NCBI GenBank assembly: GCA_029851835.1
Contig: JARKVD010000021.1
Span: forward strand, 52,218-116,217
Source: Clostridium sp.
GTDB taxonomy: Bacteria > Bacillota > Clostridia > Clostridiales > Clostridiaceae
Length of the DNA stretch: 64,000 nt
Direction: 5' to 3'
How positions within the stretch are numbered: position 1 is the first letter of the stretch; every line of letters begins with the position of its first letter. The notes below the pieces were generated by a model. It saw only the letters and a list, made by a program, of their open reading frames with translations. It ran no database searches and had not been told where the DNA came from. Position numbers and translations under genes: made by a program. Positions 23,613 to 31,861 of the stretch are shown here, piece after piece.

Positions 23613-24650
23613 ATGAATTTGATAAAGCCAGAAAGTTTAAAAAGAGGAGACAAGGTAGGAGCGGTAAGTTTATCCTGGGGAGGCGCTGGAGATAGTAACA
23701 TTCTATGGAGATATAACCAAGGTAAGAAAAGGTTAGAAGAGGATTTTGGTCTTCAAGTGGTGGAGATGCCCAATACCTTAAAGGGAAGTGATTATGTCTA
23801 TAATAACCCAGAAAGCAGAGCAAAGGACTTGATGATGGCTTTTGAGGATAAATCTATTAAAGCTATATTTTCATGTATTGGTGGAGAGGAGAGTATTAGG
23901 ATGTTACCTTATATTGATTTTCAGGTTATAAGAGATAATCCTAAAATCTTTATGGGGTATTCTGATACGACTATTACTCATATGATTTGTTTAAAGGCTG
24001 GAGTTTCAAGCTTTTATGGTCCATCAATATTAGCAGAGTTTGCTGAAAATGTGGAGATGTTTGAATATACGGCTCATTGGATTAATAAAGTGTTATTTAG
24101 TAATGAAATTATTGGAGAAATTGAACCATCAGATATTTGGACAAGTGAATATTTAAGCTGGGATGAATGTAATAAAAATATAAAAAGAAATGTATATAAA
24201 AATGAGGGATATGAACTTTTACAAGGTAGAGGAAAAGCTATAGGTCATCTTGTAGGTGGTTGTATAGAAGTTTTAGAGATGACTAAAGGCACAGAGCTAT
24301 GGCCTGATAAGGATATATGGAATGAAGCAATATTATTTTTAGAAACCTCAGAGGATAAGCCTAGCCCTAAATATGTAGAGTATTGGCTTCGAAACTATGG
24401 GACTCAAGGAATTTTAAATAGTGTAAATGGAATTATCTTTGGTAAGCCTTATGACAATGAGTATTATGATGAATACAAAGAAGTAATAATAAAGGTAGTA
24501 AGGGAAGAACTAGGATTAAAAGAGCTTCCGATTATGGTAAATATGAATTTTGGACATACTGACCCAATGATGATTCTTCCTTATGGAGCAATGGCAGAGA
24601 TTAATTGTGATGAAAATAAATTTAGTATTTTAGACAATGGGGTTAAATAG
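23613..24650 (+). CDS. S66-family peptidase, MccF-like (microcin C immunity / LD-carboxypeptidase)
   Basis: The protein has 345 aa. The catalytic Ser is in the elbow FMGYSDTTITH (about 113-117), Glu in LFLETSEDKPSP, and His in NMNFGHTDPM. These form the S66 Ser-Glu-His triad. Length and the opening KPESLKRGDKVGAVSLSWGG favour the MccF branch over cell-wall LD-carboxypeptidases. MccF hydrolyses the amide in microcin C-type peptidyl- or aminoacyl-nucleotides, giving immunity. It could also recycle murein peptides. GNAT genes flank it. Confidence 0.87.
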   Translation: MNLIKPESLKRGDKVGAVSLSWGGAGDSNILWRYNQGKKRLEEDFGLQVVEMPNTLKGSDYVYNNPESRAKDLMMAFEDKSIKAIFSCIGGEESIRMLPYIDFQVIRDNPKIFMGYSDTTITHMICLKAGVSSFYGPSILAEFAENVEMFEYTAHWINKVLFSNEIIGEIEPSDIWTSEYLSWDECNKNIKRNVYKNEGYELLQGRGKAIGHLVGGCIEVLEMTKGTELWPDKDIWNEAILFLETSEDKPSPKYVEYWLRNYGTQGILNSVNGIIFGKPYDNEYYDEYKEVIIKVVREELGLKELPIMVNMNFGHTDPMMILPYGAMAEINCDENKFSILDNGVK

Positions 24651-24670
24651 ATTTAAAAGGGGTGAGAGAT

Positions 24671-25525
24671 ATGAAGATGAAAGTATACAACACCATACAA
24701 GAGTTTTTAAAGGAAAATGAGGCAATTCTTTTAGAAAAGGAGTCGGTAACACAATTAATACTTCATAACTGTTTTGCAAATAGAGAGAAAGAAGTTACAA
24801 AGGATTTATTATTCGGAAGAATAGAAGATGAATATGGAAAGATTAATATTATATTTGCAAATGTAAACCCGTTTAATCTTTTGATTTATGATTTGAGAAG
24901 TGACACTATAGAATCAATTAAAATGTTAGTAGATTATCTTATAGAAGGTGAAGTTAATATAAATGGAATAAATGCAAATAAGAAAATATGCGATGAATTT
25001 ATAGAGTATTATGAAAATAAAATGGCGTGTACTTTTAAAGAGCATTTATCCATGGATGTAATGGAGTTAACAGAACTTAATAAAGATATTAAATTACCAA
25101 CAGGTACATTTAGAGCAGCTACATGGGACGATAAGGATCTATTAATAGCCTGGCACATTAAATTTGCAAAGGAAGCCTTAGATGAAGATATGGTATATGA
25201 AGATTTTAAAGATAAGTTGAATACTAGAATTGAAAACAAGAGTATTTATATTTTCGAAGATCAAAATCATAAACCAATGGCTATGGCTGCATCTACTAGG
25301 CAGTTAGTTAATGGTGTATCAGTAAGCTTAGTCTATTCAAGTAAGGAAGCCAGAGGAAAGGGGTATGGACTAGCTGTAGTTTATAACTTAAGCAAGGAGT
25401 ATCTAGGCAGAGGCAATAAATTTTGCAGCCTTTTTGTTGACAAGAAAAATCCAATATCCAATGGAGTTTATAAGAAGATAGGGTATAAGATTTTAGAAGA
25501 TAACTATGATTATCGAATTGTTTAA
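24671..25525 (+). CDS. GNAT acetyltransferase with N-terminal extension domain
   Basis: The protein is 284 aa from ATG 24671, after AGGGGTGAGAG. The C-terminal GNAT (about 145-284) has SLVYSSKEARGKGYGLAVV (loop RGKGYG) and CSLFVDKKNPISNGVYKKIGY. The first 140 residues probably form a degenerate second GNAT-like half, a layout seen in other double-fold acetyltransferases. It lies directly after the MccF-like gene. A role like the MccE acetyltransferase is possible but unproven. Confidence 0.85.
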   Translation: MKMKVYNTIQEFLKENEAILLEKESVTQLILHNCFANREKEVTKDLLFGRIEDEYGKINIIFANVNPFNLLIYDLRSDTIESIKMLVDYLIEGEVNINGINANKKICDEFIEYYENKMACTFKEHLSMDVMELTELNKDIKLPTGTFRAATWDDKDLLIAWHIKFAKEALDEDMVYEDFKDKLNTRIENKSIYIFEDQNHKPMAMAASTRQLVNGVSVSLVYSSKEARGKGYGLAVVYNLSKEYLGRGNKFCSLFVDKKNPISNGVYKKIGYKILEDNYDYRIV

Positions 25526-25537
25526 GGGGTGAGCATG

Positions 25538-26086
25538 ATGAATGAAATTATTAAGAGCATAAAACTTAAAAATGGAAAAAACTTAGTGCTAAGAGAAGTA
25601 AATATTAATGATGCAGAAGCCATGATTGCGTATCTAAACATAGTTGGAGGAGAAAGTGACAATCTTCTATTTGGTGCCAATGAGTTCCAGTTCACTGTGG
25701 AGCAGGAGAAAAACTATATCAAGAGCATGAGAGAAAATGAGAATGCTCTTATGGCTATAGGGGTTATAGATGGAAAGATTATCAGCGTTGCACAGGTGGC
25801 ATCAGTTCCAAGAAAGCGTATTGCCCATAATGGAGAACTTGCTATTTCAGTTAAAAAGGAATGCTGGAGCATGGGTGTTGGAACAGAAGTGATGAAGCTG
25901 CTTATCGATTTTTCAAGGGAAACAGGAGTTATAAAAAATATAAGTCTTGGGGTAAAGAGTGATAATGAAAAGGCAATAAAGCTCTATAAGAAAATGGGTT
26001 TTGAAAGAGTTGGAGTTCATAAGAATTTTTTTAATATAGATGGGAAATATTTTGATGAAATATTAATGGATTTATATTTGGAGTAA
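25538..26086 (+). CDS. GNAT acetyltransferase, RimI/RimL-like
   Basis: The protein is 182 aa. The start is taken at ATG 25538, six bases after AGGGGTGA. Upstream GTG 25529 and ATG 25535 are in frame. It has LAISVKKECWSMGVGTEVMK (loop WSMGVG) and ISLGVKSDNEKAIKLYKKMGF, with GVHKNFFNIDGKYFDEILM at the end. This is typical of RimL-like small-molecule or protein acetyltransferases. The 12-base gap to the upstream gene indicates co-transcription. Confidence 0.87.
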   Translation: MNEIIKSIKLKNGKNLVLREVNINDAEAMIAYLNIVGGESDNLLFGANEFQFTVEQEKNYIKSMRENENALMAIGVIDGKIISVAQVASVPRKRIAHNGELAISVKKECWSMGVGTEVMKLLIDFSRETGVIKNISLGVKSDNEKAIKLYKKMGFERVGVHKNFFNIDGKYFDEILMDLYLE

Positions 26087-26127
26087 GCCTTATGAGGGGA
26101 TAAGAATCTTAAATGGAGGAGAGATAA

Positions 26128-26991
26128 GTGGTAAATATAATAGATGCTTTTGGGGAGTTTAAAAGTATTCTAGAGAAAAATTTAAATAAAAGTGCAGAAG
26201 AGAAGCTTCAGCTTTGGATAGAGTATTATGAGAAGAATTATCCGAAGTTGAAGGAAAAGTGTACATGTGACTATGAAAATGATGGGTATAACTGGATAGA
26301 TGTTGGAGTTAATAAGGTATTCAACAGAGCAACAGAAGATTTTTGTTTCATGATTGAAGCTTATGAAAACTTACTGAGGGTACTTAAAGATATAGAAGGA
26401 AGAGTAACTAAAGTTTTCCATGTTGAAATTGATATAAATATTGTTTTGTATTCAAGTTTAGGACATGCAGCAGGCTGGGTTGATGAATACGAAGGAAAGC
26501 GAGCAATCATATTTGGAATTGATAAAATAGCAGAGTTGAGATGGCAGACTATAGAGCAGCTAGATTCCTTGGTATGTCATGAACTTAGCCATGTAGTTCA
26601 TTATTATATAAGAAATGAAGTTATACCTAAGTGGGCACGAGAAAATAAATACAATAATGGAATTTGGAATATTTACGAAGAAGGCTTTGCACAATTTTTT
26701 CAAGATAAATTAAGCTACGCAAAGGTTGATTCAAGAGGTGAAGGTTGGATATCTATTTGTAATGAAAATAAGTATAGACTTAAACAATTGTATTTAGAGG
26801 CACTAAAGGATGAAGAGAGAGGAACCGATGATTTTTTTGGAGATTGGTTTCAAGTGCTAGGAATAAGTGATGCAGGATACTTTTTAGGGGCGGAGTTAAT
26901 TAAAGGTCTAAGTGAAAAGTGTGACCTTAAACATATTGCTTGTATGAAAAAAGAAGATATTGAGAAAGTAGTCTTGGACTTTTTAAATTAA
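26128..26991 (+). CDS. Putative zinc metallopeptidase (HExxH, gluzincin-like)
   Basis: The protein is 287 aa from GTG 26128, eight bases after GGAGGAGA. The zinc motif is VCHELSHVVHY (HELSH, about 152-156). A second acidic ligand is likely in IYEEGFAQFF about 35 residues later, as in gluzincins. No signal peptide, so it is cytoplasmic. It resembles uncharacterised DUF2268-type peptidases. The substrate is unknown. It is the last gene of the island. Confidence 0.75.
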   Translation: MVNIIDAFGEFKSILEKNLNKSAEEKLQLWIEYYEKNYPKLKEKCTCDYENDGYNWIDVGVNKVFNRATEDFCFMIEAYENLLRVLKDIEGRVTKVFHVEIDINIVLYSSLGHAAGWVDEYEGKRAIIFGIDKIAELRWQTIEQLDSLVCHELSHVVHYYIRNEVIPKWARENKYNNGIWNIYEEGFAQFFQDKLSYAKVDSRGEGWISICNENKYRLKQLYLEALKDEERGTDDFFGDWFQVLGISDAGYFLGAELIKGLSEKCDLKHIACMKKEDIEKVVLDFLN

Positions 26992-27096
26992 ATGAAGTAA
27001 GTTCAATTTTAATTTACACTAAGTTAAGATATTAATTCCATTTATAGGCTATACTAAATATAAATTTAAAATTTAATTTACAAAGGAGCGTAAGAA

Positions 27097-27762
27097 GTGA
27101 GCAGCGAATATAAGAATGTAATTTCACAGATATTTAAATATCTAGCTATTTCCCTTGTGTTTATGGTTTTGGGTTTCTTTGTTGGACAAAGATTCATTCC
27201 ACAGGAATATATATATTATGCAAATAGAATTATAGCAATACTAGGAGTAATGTTTGTTTTACTAGCTATTTTTTCAAGAAAGAGGATAATACCAAGTAGT
27301 TTTTCAATGAACTATGTATATCTATTTACTTTCATTGATGGAATTTTGATGTACCCGTTATTTCAATATTATTTGTATGATTTAGGGATAGGTATATTTG
27401 TATCTATAGTACTTGGTACAGCAGTATTATTTGGGGTGTTATCCATGGTATCCTCAAGAAAAAGCGGAGGTTACTACTTAGGACTTGGGAATATTTTATT
27501 TGCAGGTTTAGTTGGGTTACTAGTTCTGGGATTAATTAATATTTTCTTTAGCGGAGCAAGATTCAATTTAGTTATTAGTGCTATTAGTTTATTAGTTTTC
27601 ACAGGATATATTTTATATGATATTAGCCTTATAAAATATAGTGTTGAAAACAGATTTATTAAAGATAAGAATGATTTATCAATTCATGTATTAAATCTGT
27701 ATTTGGATTTTATTAATATCCTGATGAATATATTAAATATTGCTTCATATCTTGATGATTAA
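27097..27762 (+). CDS. Bax inhibitor-1-like (BI-1/YccA family) membrane protein
   Basis: The protein is 221 aa from GTG 27097, after AAAGGAG. It has about seven hydrophobic helices. The C-terminal pattern TGYILYDISLIKY, then LSIHVLNLYLDFINILMNIL, is the diagnostic end of BI-1/TMBIM proteins, with conserved Asp residues. Bacterial members such as YetJ are pH-dependent calcium leak channels. That function here is inferred from the family. It has its own terminator. Confidence 0.83.
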   Translation: MSSEYKNVISQIFKYLAISLVFMVLGFFVGQRFIPQEYIYYANRIIAILGVMFVLLAIFSRKRIIPSSFSMNYVYLFTFIDGILMYPLFQYYLYDLGIGIFVSIVLGTAVLFGVLSMVSSRKSGGYYLGLGNILFAGLVGLLVLGLINIFFSGARFNLVISAISLLVFTGYILYDISLIKYSVENRFIKDKNDLSIHVLNLYLDFINILMNILNIASYLDD

Positions 27763-27771
27763 AAGATTAAA

Positions 27772-27805
27772 AAGGAGAAAATATTAGATTTTCTCCTTAT
27801 TTTAT
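27772..27805 (+). terminator. Terminator after the BI-1-like gene
   Basis: AAGGAGAAAAT pairs with ATTTTCTCCTT around ATTAG and is followed by ATTTTATG. Confidence 0.85.
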
Positions 27806-27836
27806 GTAGAATTTTAAATAGGAAATGGAGGATAAT

Positions 27837-28679
27837 ATGGAGTTTAAGGTTATTGGAAGTGGGGGATGCACAGCATTACCTAGACCTCTATGTAATTGTA
27901 GAGTTTGTACTGAGGCTAGAGAAAAGGGCAGACCTTATTCAAGATTTGGATGTTGTTTATTTCTCAAGGAATTAAATATGATTGTTGATACACCAGAGGA
28001 TATAGTACAAAGTATTAACTGCAGTGGGATTGATAAAATAGATAGAGTATTATATAGTCATGTGGATCCAGACCACACTCTTGGAATGAGGGTTTTTGAG
28101 CAGTTAAAACTTGATTGGCTTAAGGTTTCTGAAGGGCAGGAATGTGAAGATCCAATAGAAGTTATAGCAAGAGAAAAGGTTATGGAGGACTTGAATTCAA
28201 TTAGATTTTGTTTGGGAAGTTATTTGGATTACTATGAAGATGTAAGGCATTTAATTAAAAGAAGGATTGTAAATGATTCTATAGAAATAAATAATATAAG
28301 AATAACATTTATAGAGGTTGCAAGTGCTACAGTATTTGTTTTTGAAAATGAAAATAAAAAGCTTATTTATGCCCCATGTGATGTAAAACCATTTCCAGAC
28401 AAGGAGCTTTTCAAGGATGCAGATATAATGATTATTGGAAATACCATTATTGGTGATGAGTTAAAGGATGGATTTATATTAAAGCAGGACAATCCTCTTA
28501 AGAAGGAGTTATTTGTTATGGAGGACATAGTAGCTTTAAAAGATAAATATAATATAAGAGAAGTAATAATGATTCACTTAGAAGAAGATTGGGGTAAATC
28601 CTATGATGATTATTTGAAGATGGAAAAGGACTATGCCGGAATTAAATTTGCATATGATGGAATGAAAATTAAGCTTTAA
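27837..28679 (+). CDS. MBL-fold metallohydrolase, PhnP-like
   Basis: The protein is 280 aa from ATG 27837 (MEFKVIGSGG). GGAGG lies 5 bases upstream, inside an earlier in-frame ATG start at 27825. The metal motif is YSHVDPDHTLG, and a later His is in VIMIHLEEDW. Four Cys near the N-terminus (LCNCRVCTEAREKG, then GCC) resemble the structural zinc site of PhnP-type cyclic phosphodiesterases. Function as a phosphodiesterase is an inference. Stop and next start are 23 bases apart. Confidence 0.85.
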   Translation: MEFKVIGSGGCTALPRPLCNCRVCTEAREKGRPYSRFGCCLFLKELNMIVDTPEDIVQSINCSGIDKIDRVLYSHVDPDHTLGMRVFEQLKLDWLKVSEGQECEDPIEVIAREKVMEDLNSIRFCLGSYLDYYEDVRHLIKRRIVNDSIEINNIRITFIEVASATVFVFENENKKLIYAPCDVKPFPDKELFKDADIMIIGNTIIGDELKDGFILKQDNPLKKELFVMEDIVALKDKYNIREVIMIHLEEDWGKSYDDYLKMEKDYAGIKFAYDGMKIKL

Positions 28680-28702
28680 TAAATTTGTTAGGGGGAATTG
28701 AT

Positions 28703-29629
28703 GTGGAAGAAAAAAATAATAATGGATTAAGGTCTTTAAAGGCCTTTCATGGAATTGGATTAGCTGTTTTATTTGTATTAATGATGTTATTTGTGGCAAC
28801 GCCGATACAAATGAAGTTTGGAATGTATGGGGTGGCTATTACTGAACTTATAGTTTTAGCCATGGGAATTATTCCAGCCATAATACTAAAAGCTGATTTG
28901 AAAGAAGTTTTTCCAATAAAGGTACCAGCACTAAGACAGTTATTTGGAACCTTAATTATGTGGATGGCAACATATTTTGTAGTAACACTTATAACATTAA
29001 TTATAGGATATTTTTTTCCTGAGAGTTTAGATCAAGTAAGTACAGGTTTAAATGAGGTAATAACAAGCATACCAATGTTAATTTCCTTTTTTATTGTTGC
29101 AATTATGCCTGCTATTTGTGAGGAAGTTTTAGCTAGAGGATTTATACAGGCATCCTTTCACTCCTTTAAAAATAAATGGGCTATTGTTATTTTAGTTGGA
29201 GTTATTTTTGGAATTTTTCATTTAGATTTTGTTAGGTTTTTCCCAACGGCAATTCTTGGTGGAACTATGGCTTATATAATGTTTGAAACTAAAAACCTTG
29301 TACTTCCAATGTTTTTACACTTTATAAATAATGGATTATCAACTTTAGTGTCTTTCCTTGTTCCAGCACAGGATATGGCAAGCTCTATAGGAAGTATGCA
29401 GGTTCCTATGGCATCCATTGGGGCTTGGTTTATTGTTGCTAGTGTAGCACCTTTTGCATTTTTACTGGGATCTATTCTCATTCATAAAAAAGGCGAAAAA
29501 AAATATGATGATGGTAAAGGTAGAGGAAACAGTAATAAAATCATATATGTTGCAGCTACGCTTACTGCAATAATGTTAATTATAGGCTTTGTAATAATGG
29601 GAAATAGTGTTGGTGAATTAATTTTATAA
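28703..29629 (+). CDS. CPBP-family intramembrane protease (CAAX protease-like)
   Basis: The protein is 308 aa. The start chosen is GTG 28703, seven bases after AGGGGG; a TTG at 28685 is in frame. About eight membrane helices. Motif 1 is CEEVLARGF (the E-E-x-x-x-R of CPBP glutamyl proteases), motif 2 is IFGIFHLDFVRF, and motif 3 is FLHFINNGL. The family processes prenylated or other membrane proteins, and some members give bacteriocin immunity. The target is unknown. Confidence 0.92.
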   Translation: MEEKNNNGLRSLKAFHGIGLAVLFVLMMLFVATPIQMKFGMYGVAITELIVLAMGIIPAIILKADLKEVFPIKVPALRQLFGTLIMWMATYFVVTLITLIIGYFFPESLDQVSTGLNEVITSIPMLISFFIVAIMPAICEEVLARGFIQASFHSFKNKWAIVILVGVIFGIFHLDFVRFFPTAILGGTMAYIMFETKNLVLPMFLHFINNGLSTLVSFLVPAQDMASSIGSMQVPMASIGAWFIVASVAPFAFLLGSILIHKKGEKKYDDGKGRGNSNKIIYVAATLTAIMLIIGFVIMGNSVGELIL

Positions 29630-29650
29630 TTTAGGCCATGGAGGTATAAT

Positions 29651-30439
29651 ATGATTTTTTATTTTTCAGGAACAGGGAATTCAAGATATGTTGCTGCAAA
29701 TATTAGTAAGGCTCAAGGTGAAAGGGTCATTTCAGTAGCAAAGGAGATGAGCTCAAATAAGGATAAGTACGAGTATGAATTACAAAATGAAGAGAAGATT
29801 ATTTTTGTTTATCCCGTATATGCGTGGGCTCCACCAGCAATGGTTATGGAGTTTATGAAAAAGATAAATTTTATAAACTATAGGGAAAATTATATCTCTA
29901 CAGTGGCTGTTTGTGGTGAAAATATCGGAAATACAATTAAAGTGGTTAATAAAGTCCTAGGAGAAAAGGGAATGAAGCTTTCTAGTGGATTTTCTGTGGA
30001 AACTCCTAACAACTATATCATTATGGGGGATGTAGATTCTAAGGAAAATGAAAAGCATAAGCTTGAAAAGTTAGAAGTAGAGCTTGCTGAAATAAACAAA
30101 GCCATAATGAATGGGGAAAGAGATAAGTTTAAGATAGTTAAGGGACCAGTGCCAGGACTATTAACTACGGTGGTAAATCCATTGTTTAATAAGGGAGCAA
30201 TAAGCTTAAAAAATTTTAGGGTAAATGAGAGCTGCACAGGTTGTGGAATTTGTGAGAAGGTTTGTAATGGTGGCTGTATTAAGGTAGATGAGAAGCCTAG
30301 CTGGAGTGGAAGATGTACACAGTGTCTGGCATGTATTCACTATTGTCCTGTTAAGGCTATTCAATATGGGAAAAACAGTGAGAAGAAGGGACGTTATACA
30401 AATCCTAAGGTTAAGATAACTGATATGTTTATTAAATAG
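29651..30439 (+). CDS. EFR1-family flavodoxin-ferredoxin fusion protein
   Basis: The protein has 262 aa. The N-terminal flavodoxin-like domain starts IFYFSGTGNSRYVA, a perfect FMN phosphate-binding loop. The C-terminal domain has two 4Fe-4S motifs: CTGCGICEKVC then CTQCLACIHYC with a following Pro. This is the EFR1 layout found in anaerobes for low-potential electron transfer. GGAGGTATAAT precedes the ATG. A bidirectional terminator follows. Confidence 0.92.
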   Translation: MIFYFSGTGNSRYVAANISKAQGERVISVAKEMSSNKDKYEYELQNEEKIIFVYPVYAWAPPAMVMEFMKKINFINYRENYISTVAVCGENIGNTIKVVNKVLGEKGMKLSSGFSVETPNNYIIMGDVDSKENEKHKLEKLEVELAEINKAIMNGERDKFKIVKGPVPGLLTTVVNPLFNKGAISLKNFRVNESCTGCGICEKVCNGGCIKVDEKPSWSGRCTQCLACIHYCPVKAIQYGKNSEKKGRYTNPKVKITDMFIK

Positions 30440-30460
30440 TATTAAAAAGATTAAAAATAT

Positions 30461-30502
30461 ATAAGCTCTACGGATAAAGTTTTATCTGTAGAGCTTATTT
30501 TA
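30461..30502. terminator. Bidirectional terminator
   Basis: ATAAGCTCTACGGATAAA pairs with TTTATCTGTAGAGCTTAT around a short loop, with A-runs before and T-runs after. It separates the EFR1 gene from the convergent decarboxylase genes. Confidence 0.88.
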
Positions 30503-30508
30503 TATTAT

Positions 30509-30646
30509 TTAATCTTCACTATTTAATTTTGATTTTCCAAAATATGATAGGAGTTTGATTGCTATGAAGATGATGAGCATTACAGCAAATATACCGCCCA
30601 TACCCTTTACCATAAGCTCTAGACTTTTAATAAATACTTCATTCAT
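30509..30646 (-). CDS. OadG-like gamma subunit of a Na+-pumping decarboxylase (45 aa)
   Basis: This small gene's ATG (30644-30646) overlaps the TAA of the beta-subunit gene in a TAATG junction. The protein reads MNEVFIKSLELMVKGMGGIF, then one hydrophobic helix (VMLIIFIAIKLL) and a charged tail. Size, topology and position match the gamma subunit, which anchors the decarboxylase complex in the membrane. Gamma subunits are often missed because of their size. The tight coupling supports a real product. Confidence 0.8.
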   Translation of the reverse strand: MNEVFIKSLELMVKGMGGIFAVMLIIFIAIKLLSYFGKSKLNSED

Positions 30647-31776
30647 TATATGCCACCTCCAACTAAGAACAGAATTAATCCACCAGCTATAACAGATCCT
30701 ATTTGTCCAGATACGTTAGCTGCGACAGCATGCATTAAAAGGAAGTTTTGAGGATCTTCCTTTTGACCCATTTTTTGAATTACTCTAGCAGACATTGGGA
30801 ATGCAGATATACCAGCTGCACCTACCATTGGATTAACCTTCTTCTTGCAGAATAGGTTAAGTAGTTTTGCAAATAGCACTCCACCTATTGTATCAAATAC
30901 GAAGGCAACTAGTCCAAGACCAATGATTAACATTGTTTCCTTTGTTACAAAGAATTCAGCCTTCATTTTTGAAGCTACAGTTATACCAAGTAATAAAGTA
31001 ATTAGGTTTGCTAATTCATTTTGAGCTGAAGATGAAAGGCTTGGAAGAACCAAACATTCTCTTATTAAGTTACCAAACATAAGGAATCCTATTAAGGATA
31101 CTGAAGTTGGTGCTATTAATCCTGCTATTATTGTTACTATTATAGGGAAAAGAATTTTAGTTCTTTTAGAAACGTCAGTTGGATTATACTCCATTCTAAT
31201 CTGACGCTCTTTTTTTGTAGTAACAAGTTTTATAGCTAGTGGTTGAATTATTGGCACTAATGCCATATAAGAATAGGCGGCCACGGCAATTGGACCTATG
31301 TAATTACTTTTAAAGAAGTTTGCAACAAAGATTGAAGTTGGTCCATCGGCAGCACCTATAATACCTATTGATGCAGCATCCTTTAATGAGAAACCTAAAA
31401 GAGCGGCAACACTTATAGTAAAGAAAATACCAAATTGTGCAGCAGCACCAAATAAAAGCATCTTTGGATTGCTAAGAAGTGGACCGAAATCTATCATAGC
31501 TCCGATTCCTATGAATAGAAGTAATGGGAAAAGTTCATTTGCAATCCCCATATTAAATAAGTTATCTATTATACCTACCTCAGTTTGTCCATGTATAACT
31601 TGAGTTACGGCACCTGAAAAAGGAAGGTTAACAAGAATAGCACCAAAGCCCATAGGAAGAAGAAGTGCTGGTTCAAAACCTTTTTTTATGGCAAGCCATA
31701 TGAGTAAGCCACCACCACAAATCATAACAATCTGTTGCCAAGTTAAAGACATAATACCGTTTAAAAGAAAATCCAT
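30646..31776 (-). CDS. oadB: Sodium-translocating decarboxylase, beta subunit
   Basis: The protein has 376 aa with about ten hydrophobic segments. The conserved channel block is IGAADGPTSIFVANFF, preceded by PLLLFIGIGAMIDFGPLL, followed by GAAGISAFPMSARV and the C-terminal LMHAVAANVSGQIGS. These are the conserved regions of OadB/GcdB/MmdB. It couples decarboxylation of a carboxybiotin to Na+ export. No alpha subunit or biotin carrier lies in the window, so the substrate (oxaloacetate, glutaconyl-CoA or methylmalonyl-CoA) cannot be set. TTGGAGG precedes the ATG. Confidence 0.93.
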   Translation of the reverse strand: MDFLLNGIMSLTWQQIVMICGGGLLIWLAIKKGFEPALLLPMGFGAILVNLPFSGAVTQVIHGQTEVGIIDNLFNMGIANELFPLLLFIGIGAMIDFGPLLSNPKMLLFGAAAQFGIFFTISVAALLGFSLKDAASIGIIGAADGPTSIFVANFFKSNYIGPIAVAAYSYMALVPIIQPLAIKLVTTKKERQIRMEYNPTDVSKRTKILFPIIVTIIAGLIAPTSVSLIGFLMFGNLIRECLVLPSLSSSAQNELANLITLLLGITVASKMKAEFFVTKETMLIIGLGLVAFVFDTIGGVLFAKLLNLFCKKKVNPMVGAAGISAFPMSARVIQKMGQKEDPQNFLLMHAVAANVSGQIGSVIAGGLILFLVGGGI

Positions 31777-31861
31777 AAATAAACCTCCAATATATTATCT
31801 GCAAATAAAAAATGTTACTTAAAGTATTTAATTTTTAAATTTAAAGGTTGAATAATATGTT

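Noticed and set aside
11064..26991. Gene island as an integron cassette array
   Set aside because: The spacers share no common attC-like inverted repeat, and no integrase is seen in the window.
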